A DNA stretch of 28,342 nt from Rhodocyclaceae bacterium UBA5602 (GTDB lineage: Bacteria > Pseudomonadota > Gammaproteobacteria > Burkholderiales > Rhodocyclaceae), in the NCBI GenBank assembly GCA_002424865.1, contig DILC01000015.1:1-28342 (forward strand), in the 5' to 3' direction. Shown piece by piece: positions 16,070-23,418 of this stretch. The notes under the pieces were generated by a model. The model was not told the origin of the DNA. It was given only the letters and a program-made list of their open reading frames with translations, and did not search any database. Numbering within the stretch: position 1 is the first letter of the stretch; every line of letters starts with the position of its first letter. The translations under genes and the position numbers were made by a program.

Positions 16070-16408
16070 TCAATCGTGTTCGCTGGCGAGATTCAGCGTA
16101 TAGCGTGGCAGCTCTATGGTCAGGTCATCTTGCCGCAGCACGACCTGGCAGGAGAGGCGCGAGGCGGCTTCAACACCCCAGGCGCGATCGAGCTGGTCTT
16201 CCTCGTCTTCCGCCGCAGGCGTCAGGCTGTCAAATCCTGTACGCACAATGACATGACAAGTGGAACAGGCACAGGATTTTTCGCACGCGTGTTCGAGCTT
16301 GATGCCATTGCGCAGCAGCGCATCGCACAAAAAGGCGCCGCTGCGCGCGGCGAAGGATGCACCGTCAGGGCACAGGGAGGGGTGAGGCAAAACGGTGATT
16401 ACGGGCAT
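16070..16408 (-). CDS. fdx: ISC-type [2Fe-2S] ferredoxin
   Basis: A 112-residue adrenodoxin-type ferredoxin that donates electrons to ISC cluster assembly. Cluster cysteines are in EHACEKSCACSTCHVIV (C-x5-C-x2-C) plus the late Cys in SRLSCQVVL. LTPAAEDEEDQLDRAWG is the typical acidic partner-binding region. It follows hscA by 21 bp as in isc operons. Confidence 0.95.
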   Translation of the reverse strand: MPVITVLPHPSLCPDGASFAARSGAFLCDALLRNGIKLEHACEKSCACSTCHVIVRTGFDSLTPAAEDEEDQLDRAWGVEAASRLSCQVVLRQDDLTIELPRYTLNLASEHD

Positions 16409-16429
16409 GGCGGTGGCCTTTGCAAGTGG

Positions 16430-18328
16430 TTAAGCCGGAACGGGTTTGGCGCTGGCGAAGTCTTCAAGTCTTTGCCCGGCCAATGCCGTTTTGACGCTGG
16501 CATCCATGCGCCGTGCGGCAAACGCCTGCGTGGCTTGATTAAGCGCGTCGCAAGCTGTTTTTAGCGCCTTGACGCTGTCGTTGCCACCCGTTTCGATGAT
16601 GTCGGCCAACGCATGCAGGCAACGCGTAATTTCCATGCGTTCCGGCGGCGAAAGGAACTTCTCTCCATCTTCAGCCAGTGCCGCTTCGGTTGCATCAATC
16701 AGCCGCCGCCCTTCAACCTGGTTTTCACGCAACATGCGTATCTTCATGTCGAGTTCAGCGCCGCTATAGGCTTCCTCCAGCATGTGCGCAATCTGCTCGT
16801 CTTGCAGGCCGTAGGAGGGTTTGACCACTACCGCCGCTTCAATGCCACTGCTTTGTTCACGTGCCGAGACGCTCAGCAGGCCGTCCGCATCAATCTGGAA
16901 GGTGACCCGTATATGTGCCGCGCCAGCCACCATGGGCGGAATGCCGCGCAGGTCAAAGCGGCCCAGCGAGCGGCAGTCGGATACCAGTTCGCGCTCGCCT
17001 TGCACGACATGGATGCTCATGGCGGTCTGTCCATCCCTGAAGGTCGTGAACTCCTGGGCGCGTGCCGTAGGGATGGGCGAATTGCGCGGAATGATTTTTT
17101 CCGCCAGCCCCCCCATGGTCTCCAGGCCGAGTGACAGCGGACAGACATCCAGCAGCAGCCATTCATCGCCTTTGCGGTTGCCAGCCAATACATTGGCCTG
17201 CATGGCCGCGCCAATCGCCACGACCTGATCAGGATCGAGATCGGTTAAAGGCGGCTGTTTGAAAAAGTCAGCCACGGCCTGGCGGATATTGGGCATGCGT
17301 GTCGAGCCGCCCACCAGGACGACGCCTTTGATATCTTCTACGCCCAGGCCCGCATCACGCAAGGCTTTGCGCGTGGGTTTGAGTGTATTGGCAACCAGGT
17401 CGGCAGTCAGTTCAAAGAACTTTTCCTGGGTCAGCGTCAGGCAGATGGATTGCTGGCTGCCCAGCGTTGCCGTGATTGGCGCTGAGGCCGCGCTGCTAAG
17501 CGTTTCCTTGGCGCTGCGCGCCAGCGTCAATAGCCGCCGTGCATCCTGCGGACTCGGCGTGGGGAGGCGGGTGGTGGCCAGGATCCATGCATAGATGCGC
17601 TGGTCAAAATCATCGCCACCGAGCGAGGAATCGCCATTGGTCGCCATTACTTCAAATACACCACGCGATAGTCTGAGGATGGAAATATCAAAAGTTCCGC
17701 CACCCAGATCAAAAATCGCAAAGACGCCTTCCGAAGCATTGTCCAGCCCATAGGCGACCGCTGCCGCAGTGGGTTCATTCAAGAGGCGCAGCACGTTGAG
17801 GCCTGCGAGGCGTGCCGCATCCTTGGTGGCCTGGCGCTGGGCATCGTCAAAATAGGCGGGCACAGTGATCACCGCGCCGGTCAATTCATTGCCCAGCGCA
17901 GCCTCGGCGCGCAGGCGCAGGGTGCGCAGGATGTCGGCGGATACTTCCACCGGGTTTTTCAGGCCCGCGCTGGTTTCGATGCTCACCATGCCGGGCGCGT
18001 CGACAAAGGCATAAGGCATGTCGCTCACATTGCTGACGTCGCGCAGGCCCCGCCCCATCAGGCGCTTGATGGATGACAGGGTATTGTGCGGATCATCGCT
18101 TTGGCTGGCCTGGGCTTCGTGGCCGACAACGGCTTTTGCGCCAGCGCCCAGATAACGCACCACGGAAGGCAGCAAGGCGTGCCCGGCTTCGTCGCGAATC
18201 ACCGAGGCTTCTCCGCTAAACACGCTCGCTACCAGCGAGTTGGTGGTGCCCAGGTCAATGCCTACTGCCAGCCGATGCTGGTGTGGTGCGGCACTCAGGC
18301 CGGGTTCGGCAATCTGTAATAGCGCCAT
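16430..18328 (-). CDS. hscA: HscA, Hsp70-type chaperone for Fe-S assembly
   Basis: A 632-residue DnaK relative specialised for IscU. The ATPase domain shows AVGIDLGTTNSLVASV, GAVITVPAYFDDAQRQATKD, LLNEPTAAAVAYGLD, FDLGGGTFDISIL and VVLVGGSTRMP; the substrate domain has GERELVSDCRSLGRFDLRGI and IRVTFQIDADGLLSVSA. The N-terminus LSAAPHQHRLAVGIDLG is HscA-like, as is the position between iscA and fdx. The cochaperone gene hscB, normally just upstream, is absent from this operon. Confidence 0.95.
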   Translation of the reverse strand: MALLQIAEPGLSAAPHQHRLAVGIDLGTTNSLVASVFSGEASVIRDEAGHALLPSVVRYLGAGAKAVVGHEAQASQSDDPHNTLSSIKRLMGRGLRDVSNVSDMPYAFVDAPGMVSIETSAGLKNPVEVSADILRTLRLRAEAALGNELTGAVITVPAYFDDAQRQATKDAARLAGLNVLRLLNEPTAAAVAYGLDNASEGVFAIFDLGGGTFDISILRLSRGVFEVMATNGDSSLGGDDFDQRIYAWILATTRLPTPSPQDARRLLTLARSAKETLSSAASAPITATLGSQQSICLTLTQEKFFELTADLVANTLKPTRKALRDAGLGVEDIKGVVLVGGSTRMPNIRQAVADFFKQPPLTDLDPDQVVAIGAAMQANVLAGNRKGDEWLLLDVCPLSLGLETMGGLAEKIIPRNSPIPTARAQEFTTFRDGQTAMSIHVVQGERELVSDCRSLGRFDLRGIPPMVAGAAHIRVTFQIDADGLLSVSAREQSSGIEAAVVVKPSYGLQDEQIAHMLEEAYSGAELDMKIRMLRENQVEGRRLIDATEAALAEDGEKFLSPPERMEITRCLHALADIIETGGNDSVKALKTACDALNQATQAFAARRMDASVKTALAGQRLEDFASAKPVPA

Positions 18329-18331
18329 GGT

Positions 18332-18652
18332 TCAGACGGCGAAGCTCTCGCCACAGCCGCACTCGTTTTTCACGTTGGGATTGTTGAACTTGAAGCCTTC
18401 ATTCAAGCCCTCACGCACAAAGTCGAGCTCGGTGCCGTTGATGTAAGGCAGGCTTTTCGGGTCGATGAGCACAGTGACGCCATGACTTTCAAAGTGCAGG
18501 TCGTCCTTGTCGGCGGCGTCGGCAAATTCCAGCGCGTAGGCCATGCCGGAGCAACCGCTGGTCTTGACGGCAACACGCAAGCCAATGCCACCCCGTTTGG
18601 CAAGAAAAGTCTGCACGCGCTTAGCGGCGCTTTCAGTGAGTGTGACGCCCAT
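18332..18652 (-). CDS. iscA: IscA, A-type Fe-S carrier
   Basis: A 106-residue protein starting MGVTLTESAAKRVQTFLAKR with SGCSGMAYALEF and a C-terminal NECGCGESFAV, the three conserved cysteines of IscA. It ends 3 bp before hscA. It probably accepts Fe-S from IscU and passes it to [4Fe-4S] targets. Confidence 0.95.
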   Translation of the reverse strand: MGVTLTESAAKRVQTFLAKRGGIGLRVAVKTSGCSGMAYALEFADAADKDDLHFESHGVTVLIDPKSLPYINGTELDFVREGLNEGFKFNNPNVKNECGCGESFAV

Positions 18653-18675
18653 GGTGAAGTCCTTTCAAAAATTAT

Positions 18676-19026
18676 TTACACGGAAAAAGAACTGCCACAA
18701 CCGCAGGTCGACGTCGCGTTCGGGTTTTTGATGACAAAGCGCGAGCCTTCCAGGCCTTCTTCATAGCTGATCTCGGCACCCGTCAGGTATTGCAGGCTCA
18801 TGGTGTCAATGAGCAACGAGACACCATTTTTTTCGAGCGTGAAGTCATCTTCCTTGGCCGCCTCGTCGAAGGCAAAACCGTAGGAAAAGCCGGAGCAACC
18901 GCCGCCGGTAACGTAGATGCGCAGTTTGAGATCAGGGTTGCCTTCTTCCGCGATCAACTCACTCACCTTGGTGGCGGCGGAATCGGAAAAAATGACGGGT
19001 ATTGCATCAATCACGGTGGCGTTCAT
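18676..19026 (-). CDS. ErpA-like A-type Fe-S carrier
   Basis: A 116-residue second A-type protein. IPVIFSDSAATKVSELIAEE, LKLRIYVTGGGCSGFSYGF, LQYLTGAEISYEEGLEGSRF and NPNATSTCGCGSSFSV match ErpA better than IscA. ErpA is usually encoded away from the isc operon; here it lies between iscU and iscA. It would deliver clusters to apoproteins, possibly nitrogenase-related. Confidence 0.92.
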   Translation of the reverse strand: MNATVIDAIPVIFSDSAATKVSELIAEEGNPDLKLRIYVTGGGCSGFSYGFAFDEAAKEDDFTLEKNGVSLLIDTMSLQYLTGAEISYEEGLEGSRFVIKNPNATSTCGCGSSFSV

Positions 19027-19079
19027 TTTGGGCCTCTCTCGAAATTAGGACAGCGTTCAACAACGGTCAATGGGCTGCT

Positions 19080-19505
19080 TCAGGCTGCAGGCTCGCAGAC
19101 GGGGTGGGTCGTGGTGACTTCGCCGCCGCTGTGTTTGGCGCGATAGTCAGCAACAGCCGCCTTGATGGCATCCTCAGCCAGGATGGAGCAATGAATCTTC
19201 ACCGGGGGCAGCGCGAGCTCTTCGGCAATCGCGGTGTTCTTGATTTCCAGCGCCTGATCCAGCGTCTTGCCCTTGACCCATTCGGTGACCAGCGAGGAGG
19301 AGGCGATGGCCGAGCCGCAGCCATAGGTCTTGAATTTGGCGTCCTCGATGATGCCGTCCTTGCCGACCTTGATTTGCAGCTTCATCACATCGCCGCAGGC
19401 CGGCGCGCCCACCATGCCGGTGGCAACTGTGTCGTCATCCTTGGCAAAGCTGCCCACATTGCGCGGCTTTTCGTAGTGATCCAGAACTTTTTCGCTGTAA
19501 GCCAT
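19080..19505 (-). CDS. iscU: IscU, Fe-S cluster scaffold
   Basis: A 141-residue scaffold with the three ligand cysteines in VGAPACGDVMKLQIKV, TYGCGSAIASSSL and VKIHCSILAEDAI, and the HscA-recognition type LPPVKIHC (LPPVK). Length shows the short IscU class, without the central and C-terminal domains of NifU. The ATG at 19505 follows AGGAG. The C-terminus is about 13 residues longer than E. coli IscU (TTTHPVCEPAA, one extra Cys). Confidence 0.95.
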   Translation of the reverse strand: MAYSEKVLDHYEKPRNVGSFAKDDDTVATGMVGAPACGDVMKLQIKVGKDGIIEDAKFKTYGCGSAIASSSLVTEWVKGKTLDQALEIKNTAIAEELALPPVKIHCSILAEDAIKAAVADYRAKHSGGEVTTTHPVCEPAA

Positions 19506-19552
19506 TTCATTTCTCCTGTCCTGGCAAATGCCAGTAAAAAATCACCAAAACC

Positions 19553-19571
19553 CTTTCCGTACAGCGGAAAG
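19553..19571. repeat. Hairpin in the iscS-iscU gap
   Basis: CTTTCCG (19553-19559) and CGGAAAG (19565-19571) form a perfect 7-bp stem with a 5-base loop in the 141-bp gap. On the transcript it is not followed by a T-run, so it is more likely a processing or stability element than a terminator. Confidence 0.45.
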
Positions 19572-19646
19572 CCATTCAGCCACCCCCGCAGGGCTTCGCA
19601 CCAAGAGGAAGGGTGGGTTGGGAAGGGTCGCTTAGGCAAGGGCCTC

Positions 19647-20861
19647 TTAATGCGAAGCCCACTGCACACTGTTGATGTCAATGCCATCCTGATGCATTTC
19701 CCATAACGGCGACATTTCCCGCAGGTGGCCAATGCTCTTTTTGAGTAGTGCGATGGCAAAATCCACATCCTCGCTGGTGGTCCACCGACCCAGGGTGAAC
19801 CGGATTGAGCTGTGCGCCAGTTCGTCAGGCAAGCCCAGCGCACGCAACACATAGGAGGGTTCCAGGCTGGCCGAAGTGCAGGCCGAGCCACTGGAAACGG
19901 CAATATCCTTGATGGCCATCATGAGTGATTCACCTTCCACGAAGTTGAAGCTGATGTTCAGGTTGTGCGGTACGCGTTGTTCCAGGTCGCCATTGACATG
20001 TACAGCATCAATGCCATTGCTGAGCCCTGTCAGCAGCCTGTCGCGCAGCATGCGGATGCGCTCGTTCTCTGCCCCCATTTCGGTGCGGGCAATGCGGTAG
20101 GCTTCACCCATGCCCACGATCTGGTGGGTGGCCAGCGTGCCCGAGCGCATGCCGCGCTCGTGCCCGCCGCCGTGTATCTGCGCTTCGAGCCGCACGCGTG
20201 GTTTCCGCCGTACATACAGCGCGCCTATGCCCTTGGGGCCGTAAGTCTTGTGCGCCGACAGGGACATGAGGTCCACTTTGAGCGTTGATAAATCAATCGC
20301 TACCTTGCCGGTGGCCTGGGCGGCATCAACATGCAACAGCACGCCCTTGGCGCGGCAGATTTCGCCGAGTGCCGCAATGTCCTGCACCACACCAATCTCG
20401 TTATTCACAAACATGACGGAGGCCAGTATGGTGTCAGCGCGCAGTACAGCCTTGAATTTTTCCAGGTCCAGCAATCCATTGGCTTCCACATCCAGATAGG
20501 TGACTTCAAACCCATCGCGCTCCAGTTCGCGCATGGTGTCCAGCACCGCTTTGTGTTCAGTCGCGAGGGTGACCAGGTGCTTGCCTTTCGCTTTGAGAAA
20601 TTGCGCTGCGCCTTTGATGGCCAGATTGTTCGACTCGGTTGCCCCGGAAGTCCACACAATGTCCTTGCTGTCGGCGCCGATCAGGGCAGCGACTTCCTGG
20701 CGGGCGTCTTCAACGGCACGTTCGGCATCCCAGCCATAGGCATGCGATCGGCTGGCCGGGTTGCCAAACTGTTCGGACAGATAAGGAATCATTTTCGCGG
20801 CGACACGGGGATCCACCGGTGTGGTGGCCGAGTAATCGAAATAAATGGGCAGTTTGCTCAT
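19647..20861 (-). CDS. iscS: IscS-type cysteine desulfurase
   Basis: A PLP enzyme that removes sulfur from cysteine for cluster assembly. The 404-residue protein has IYFDYSATTPVDPRVA, TSGATESNNLAIKG, ATEHKAVLDTM, VDAAQATGKVAID, the PLP-lysine in SLSAHKTYGPKGIGALY, and the active-site Cys in SSGSACTSASLEPSYVLRALG. The class is IscS (full-length, with extended Cys loop), not the shorter NifS; a separate NifS-like gene begins at 27648. SD AGGAG precedes the ATG. It is first gene of the NifA-controlled ISC operon. Confidence 0.96.
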   Translation of the reverse strand: MSKLPIYFDYSATTPVDPRVAAKMIPYLSEQFGNPASRSHAYGWDAERAVEDARQEVAALIGADSKDIVWTSGATESNNLAIKGAAQFLKAKGKHLVTLATEHKAVLDTMRELERDGFEVTYLDVEANGLLDLEKFKAVLRADTILASVMFVNNEIGVVQDIAALGEICRAKGVLLHVDAAQATGKVAIDLSTLKVDLMSLSAHKTYGPKGIGALYVRRKPRVRLEAQIHGGGHERGMRSGTLATHQIVGMGEAYRIARTEMGAENERIRMLRDRLLTGLSNGIDAVHVNGDLEQRVPHNLNISFNFVEGESLMMAIKDIAVSSGSACTSASLEPSYVLRALGLPDELAHSSIRFTLGRWTTSEDVDFAIALLKKSIGHLREMSPLWEMHQDGIDINSVQWASH

Positions 20862-20923
20862 GCGTGCTCCTTACTTGTTGAGTGGTTTGCTGACATCACG
20901 TTTGGTGCCGTCGCAGGTCTATC

Positions 20924-20939
20924 AGCAAAGAGCGCGCCA
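20924..20939 (-). promoter_or_regulatory. Sigma-54 (-24/-12) promoter of iscS
   Basis: TGGCGCGCTCTTTGCT on the minus strand has GG and GC exactly 10 bases apart and both TGGC and TTGCT blocks. It lies 63 bp upstream of the iscS start, with an IHF-like site and a NifA site upstream in the proper order. Confidence 0.87.
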
Positions 20940-20956
20940 GTGTTAATTGAGTTTAA

Positions 20957-20969
20957 TAACGCTTTGATG
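20957..20969 (-). promoter_or_regulatory. IHF-like site, iscS promoter
   Basis: CATCAAAGCGTTA on the minus strand differs from WATCAA-N4-TTR only at the first base. It lies in an AT-rich stretch between the NifA site and the sigma-54 promoter, where IHF would bend the DNA. Confidence 0.5.
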
Positions 20970-21034
20970 TTAAAAGTATATTTTTAATATGTTTGATCCT
21001 TGGCCGCGTTTTTCCTGGTTGATTTGTCTGGTTT

Positions 21035-21050
21035 TGTCGTCTTTCTTACA
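21035..21050. promoter_or_regulatory. NifA upstream activator site for iscS
   Basis: TGTCGTCTTTCTTACA is a perfect TGT-N10-ACA, ending about 96 bp upstream of the iscS -24 element in the iscS/nifA divergent region. It may also affect nifA itself. Confidence 0.85.
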
Positions 21051-21143
21051 GGGATGTTTGCTTCAGGCGGCATGGCATGGCTTGAGCCATTGGCGCTTGC
21101 CAGCCCACGCCTGTAAACAAGAGGAATTGGCGTGAATATTGCA

Positions 21144-21182
21144 TTGCAACAAGGTAAATTATCGGACGCTACATTGTTGCAA
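21144..21182. repeat. Inverted repeat before the likely nifA start
   Basis: TTGCAACAA (21144-21152) and TTGTTGCAA (21174-21182) form a perfect 9-bp inverted repeat with a 21-base gap; the right arm is itself palindromic (TGTTGCAACA). If nifA starts at 21279 this is leader, and could be an operator or mRNA hairpin; if it starts at GTG 21132 it is coding. Confidence 0.5.
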
Positions 21183-21278
21183 CATGCAAGGCTTGGTTTT
21201 CTGCACGAGATGAAGTCTTTCAAGCCAAGCGCGTCCCTATCGAAATGTATGTTCAGATATGCAAACGAGAGGTATCCC

Positions 21279-22958
21279 ATGGCCACCAATTACAGCAGGG
21301 ACGGCGATCTAGAGCTGGTGACTATTTATGAAATCAGCAAGATTCTGAGTTCGTCCCTGGACCTGTCCAAGACCCTGCATGATGTTCTGAATCTCTTGGC
21401 CAGCCACCTCGGCATCCGGCGCAGCATGATCATTCTGGTGCAGGATACGGGCGAGTTGCACATGGTTAGTGCAGTCGGGCTGTCAAGGGAGGAAATCCAG
21501 CGTGGCCGCTACTCGGCGGGCGAAGGTGTGACCGGGCGGATATTCAAGACGGGCATGGCGCTGGTGATTCCCGATATCACCCACGAGCCGCTATTCCTTA
21601 ATCGGACGGGTTCGCTTGACGCAACCGACAAGGACGTGGCGGCTTTCATCGGTGTGCCGATCAAGGCAGGTGGCGAGACGATCGGGGTGATGAGTATCCA
21701 TCGCGCCACTGACAAGCATGTGCGCAGTTTCGAGAAAGACCAGCGCTTTTTGACCATGGTTGCGAATCTGATCGGCCAGACAGTGCGCCTGCATCAAAGC
21801 ATCGTCGCCGAACGCACGGAGTTGGTGCGCGAGAAGACGCGCTTGCAGAAAGAATTGCATGGCAAATACAGCATCAAGAATGTGATCGGCGTATCCAAGC
21901 GCATGCAGGAGGTTTTCGCCGAAGTGCATCAGGCGGCGCCCAGCCGCGCTACGGTACTGTTGCGTGGCGAGAGCGGCACCGGCAAGGAGGCGGTGGCGCG
22001 TGCCATCCATTTTTTGAGCCCGCGCAAGGATGCGGCTTTCATCAAGGTGAACTGCGCGGCGTTATCGGAAACCCTGCTCGAATCAGAATTGTTTGGTCAC
22101 GAAAAAGGCTCTTTCACTGGCGCACAGGGCGAGCGCAAGGGGCGCTTTGAAATGGCCAATGGCGGCACCTTGTTTCTGGATGAGATTGGGGATATTTCCC
22201 CGGCATTTCAGGCCAAGCTGTTGCGTGTGTTGCAGGAGCGGGAATTCGAGCGGGTGGGCGGCAACCGCACGATACATGTCGATGTGCGCTTGATTACGGC
22301 GACCAACCGTGATTTGGAAAAAGCCGTGGCGGCGAACGAGTTCCGCGCCGACCTGTACTATCGCATCAATGTTGTGAGCATTTTTCTGCCCCCACTGCGT
22401 GAGCGGCGCGAAGACATCCCGTCGCTGGTGGAACACTTCATTGGCAAGTTCAACAAGGATAACCAACGCAGTATCCATATCGCCCCTGACGCCATGGACA
22501 TCGTGCTGAATTGTTACTGGCCCGGCAATGTGCGCGAATTGGAAAATTGCATCGAGCGTGCGGCCACCATGACGCAGGGCAACGCGATCCATGGCCTGAA
22601 CTTTCCTTGCACCCACCATCGCTGCCTGACGCAAGTGCTGCATGTGCCGGCGACGCCAGGGCGCGCACTTGCTGCACCTGTGGCACCAAATGCCGCCTTT
22701 GTTCCCATCGAGGCGATCCATGCGGTGCCCATGCCTTCTGCCGAGCCTGCCATCGCGCATGCGGCCGGGGCGGGTTCGGGTGCCAATCCGGGCGCCAACT
22801 CAGGCGCGGGCCGTCCTGCCTCTGAACGCGATCGTCTTGTCTGGGCGATGGAGCAGTGTGGCTGGGTGCAGGCCAAGGCCGCCCGTCTGCTGAATCTCAC
22901 GCCACGACAAATGGGCTATGCGCTGCAAAAGCACAGCATCGAGATTAAACATTTCTGA
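21279..22958 (+). CDS. nifA: NifA, sigma-54-dependent activator of nif genes
   Basis: NifA binds TGT-N10-ACA sites and remodels sigma-54 RNA polymerase. In the 559-residue form: GAF domain (about 10-175), AAA+ domain (about 200-430) with Walker A GESGTGKE (230-237), sigma-54 loop GSFTGA (277-282; usual form GAFTGA) and Walker B GTLFLDEIGD; then a Cys set C412-x11-C424-x19-C444-x4-C449, the signature of oxygen-sensitive NifA that works without NifL; an Ala/Pro-rich linker of about 75 residues; and a Fis-type HTH (QAKAARLLNLTPRQMGYALQ). I prefer ATG 21279 (AGAGG upstream; MATNYSRDGDLELVTIYEIS resembles family starts). GTG 21132 with GAGGA would add 49 residues without family support. Confidence 0.95.
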   Translation: MATNYSRDGDLELVTIYEISKILSSSLDLSKTLHDVLNLLASHLGIRRSMIILVQDTGELHMVSAVGLSREEIQRGRYSAGEGVTGRIFKTGMALVIPDITHEPLFLNRTGSLDATDKDVAAFIGVPIKAGGETIGVMSIHRATDKHVRSFEKDQRFLTMVANLIGQTVRLHQSIVAERTELVREKTRLQKELHGKYSIKNVIGVSKRMQEVFAEVHQAAPSRATVLLRGESGTGKEAVARAIHFLSPRKDAAFIKVNCAALSETLLESELFGHEKGSFTGAQGERKGRFEMANGGTLFLDEIGDISPAFQAKLLRVLQEREFERVGGNRTIHVDVRLITATNRDLEKAVAANEFRADLYYRINVVSIFLPPLRERREDIPSLVEHFIGKFNKDNQRSIHIAPDAMDIVLNCYWPGNVRELENCIERAATMTQGNAIHGLNFPCTHHRCLTQVLHVPATPGRALAAPVAPNAAFVPIEAIHAVPMPSAEPAIAHAAGAGSGANPGANSGAGRPASERDRLVWAMEQCGWVQAKAARLLNLTPRQMGYALQKHSIEIKHF

Positions 22959-22993
22959 TACATGGCCTGCATGGCCTCAACTTGCCGCAGACG

Positions 22994-23071
22994 AAAAAAG
23001 TCGGCGCTGGCGGTACGGCGTTAAACCTGGAAACCGCCGTTGGAAGTGGCCAGCCGAGATTTCCAGGTTAA
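22994..23071. repeat. Structured repeat (copy C) with two competing hairpins
   Basis: The AAAAAAGTCGGCGCTGG core matches copy A. GCTGGC (23006-23011) pairs with GCCAGC (23049-23054), and ACGGCG (23015-23020) with CGCCGT (23035-23040). Alternatively TTAAACCTGGAAA (23021-23033) pairs with TTTCCAGGTTAA (23060-23071) apart from one bulged base. The two folds cross each other. It lies 35 bp after nifA; the T-tract is on the minus strand, so it is not an obvious nifA terminator. Confidence 0.55.
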
Positions 23072-23234
23072 AGCGCCATGAGCGGGCACTGAGGCGATAA
23101 GCCAGTAAAACCGGCGCACCCTCCGCAGGGAGGTTTCTATTGGGTCCGCTTTGCCCGGTTATGACACAGCGCGCTTGCCCAGGTATTTCAAGCGAATCAT
23201 GCCGCGAAGAAAAAGGGCATTTCGCCATTTGGCT

Positions 23235-23250
23235 TGTCGGGTTTGCCACA
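23235..23250. promoter_or_regulatory. NifA upstream activator site for nifB
   Basis: TGTCGGGTTTGCCACA is a perfect TGT-N10-ACA located about 97 bp upstream of the nifB -24 element. Confidence 0.85.
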
Positions 23251-23316
23251 AAATTCACGACAAGATAGGGATTTGATGTCGCGAATGGCACGCATGCGGA
23301 TCATGCGGAATTTTTA

Positions 23317-23329
23317 TAATTTATTGATT
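23317..23329 (-). promoter_or_regulatory. IHF site, nifB promoter
   Basis: AATCAATAAATTA on the minus strand is an exact match to WATCAA-N4-TTR, in a very AT-rich stretch between the NifA site and the promoter. Confidence 0.65.
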
Positions 23330-23347
23330 TTAAATAAAAAATAAAGG

Positions 23348-23363
23348 TGGCATGGTTCTGGCT
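23348..23363 (+). promoter_or_regulatory. Sigma-54 (-24/-12) promoter of nifB
   Basis: TGGCATGGTTCTGGCT matches TGGCAY-R-N4-TTGCW except one base in the -12 block (TGGCT), with the GG-N10-GC spacing intact. It lies about 55 bp before the nifB ATG and would drive the nifB-fdxN-nifZ-nifS series. Confidence 0.85.
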
Positions 23364-23418
23364 AAACCTTGCCCGACAGGATTCCATTCGGGATCCGCGA
23401 ACAGACCGGGGGCTAGCC

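Larger units (their letters stand above)
22959..23418 (+). other. nifA-nifB intergenic region
   Basis: 460 bases without a gene. The left part has repeat copy C and a second hairpin (22994-23071); the middle part shows nothing I can name; the right part is the nifB control region with a NifA site, an IHF site and a sigma-54 promoter, then a 45-base leader to the nifB ATG. Confidence 0.7.

Noticed and set aside
21073..21088. TGGCATGGCTTGAGCC, a possible sigma-54 promoter for nifA
   Set aside because: GG-N10-GC spacing is right but the -12 block (GAGCC) is poor, and the only NifA site lies about 23 bp upstream, too close for normal activation.
22083..22760. 225-residue minus-strand frame opposite nifA
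   Set aside because: It is antisense to conserved AAA+ and Cys-motif coding sequence; shadow frame.
23285..23300. TGGCACGCATGCGGAT as the nifB sigma-54 promoter
   Set aside because: It has a good -24 block but GA instead of GC at the -12 position; the site at 23348 has proper spacing and is better placed.
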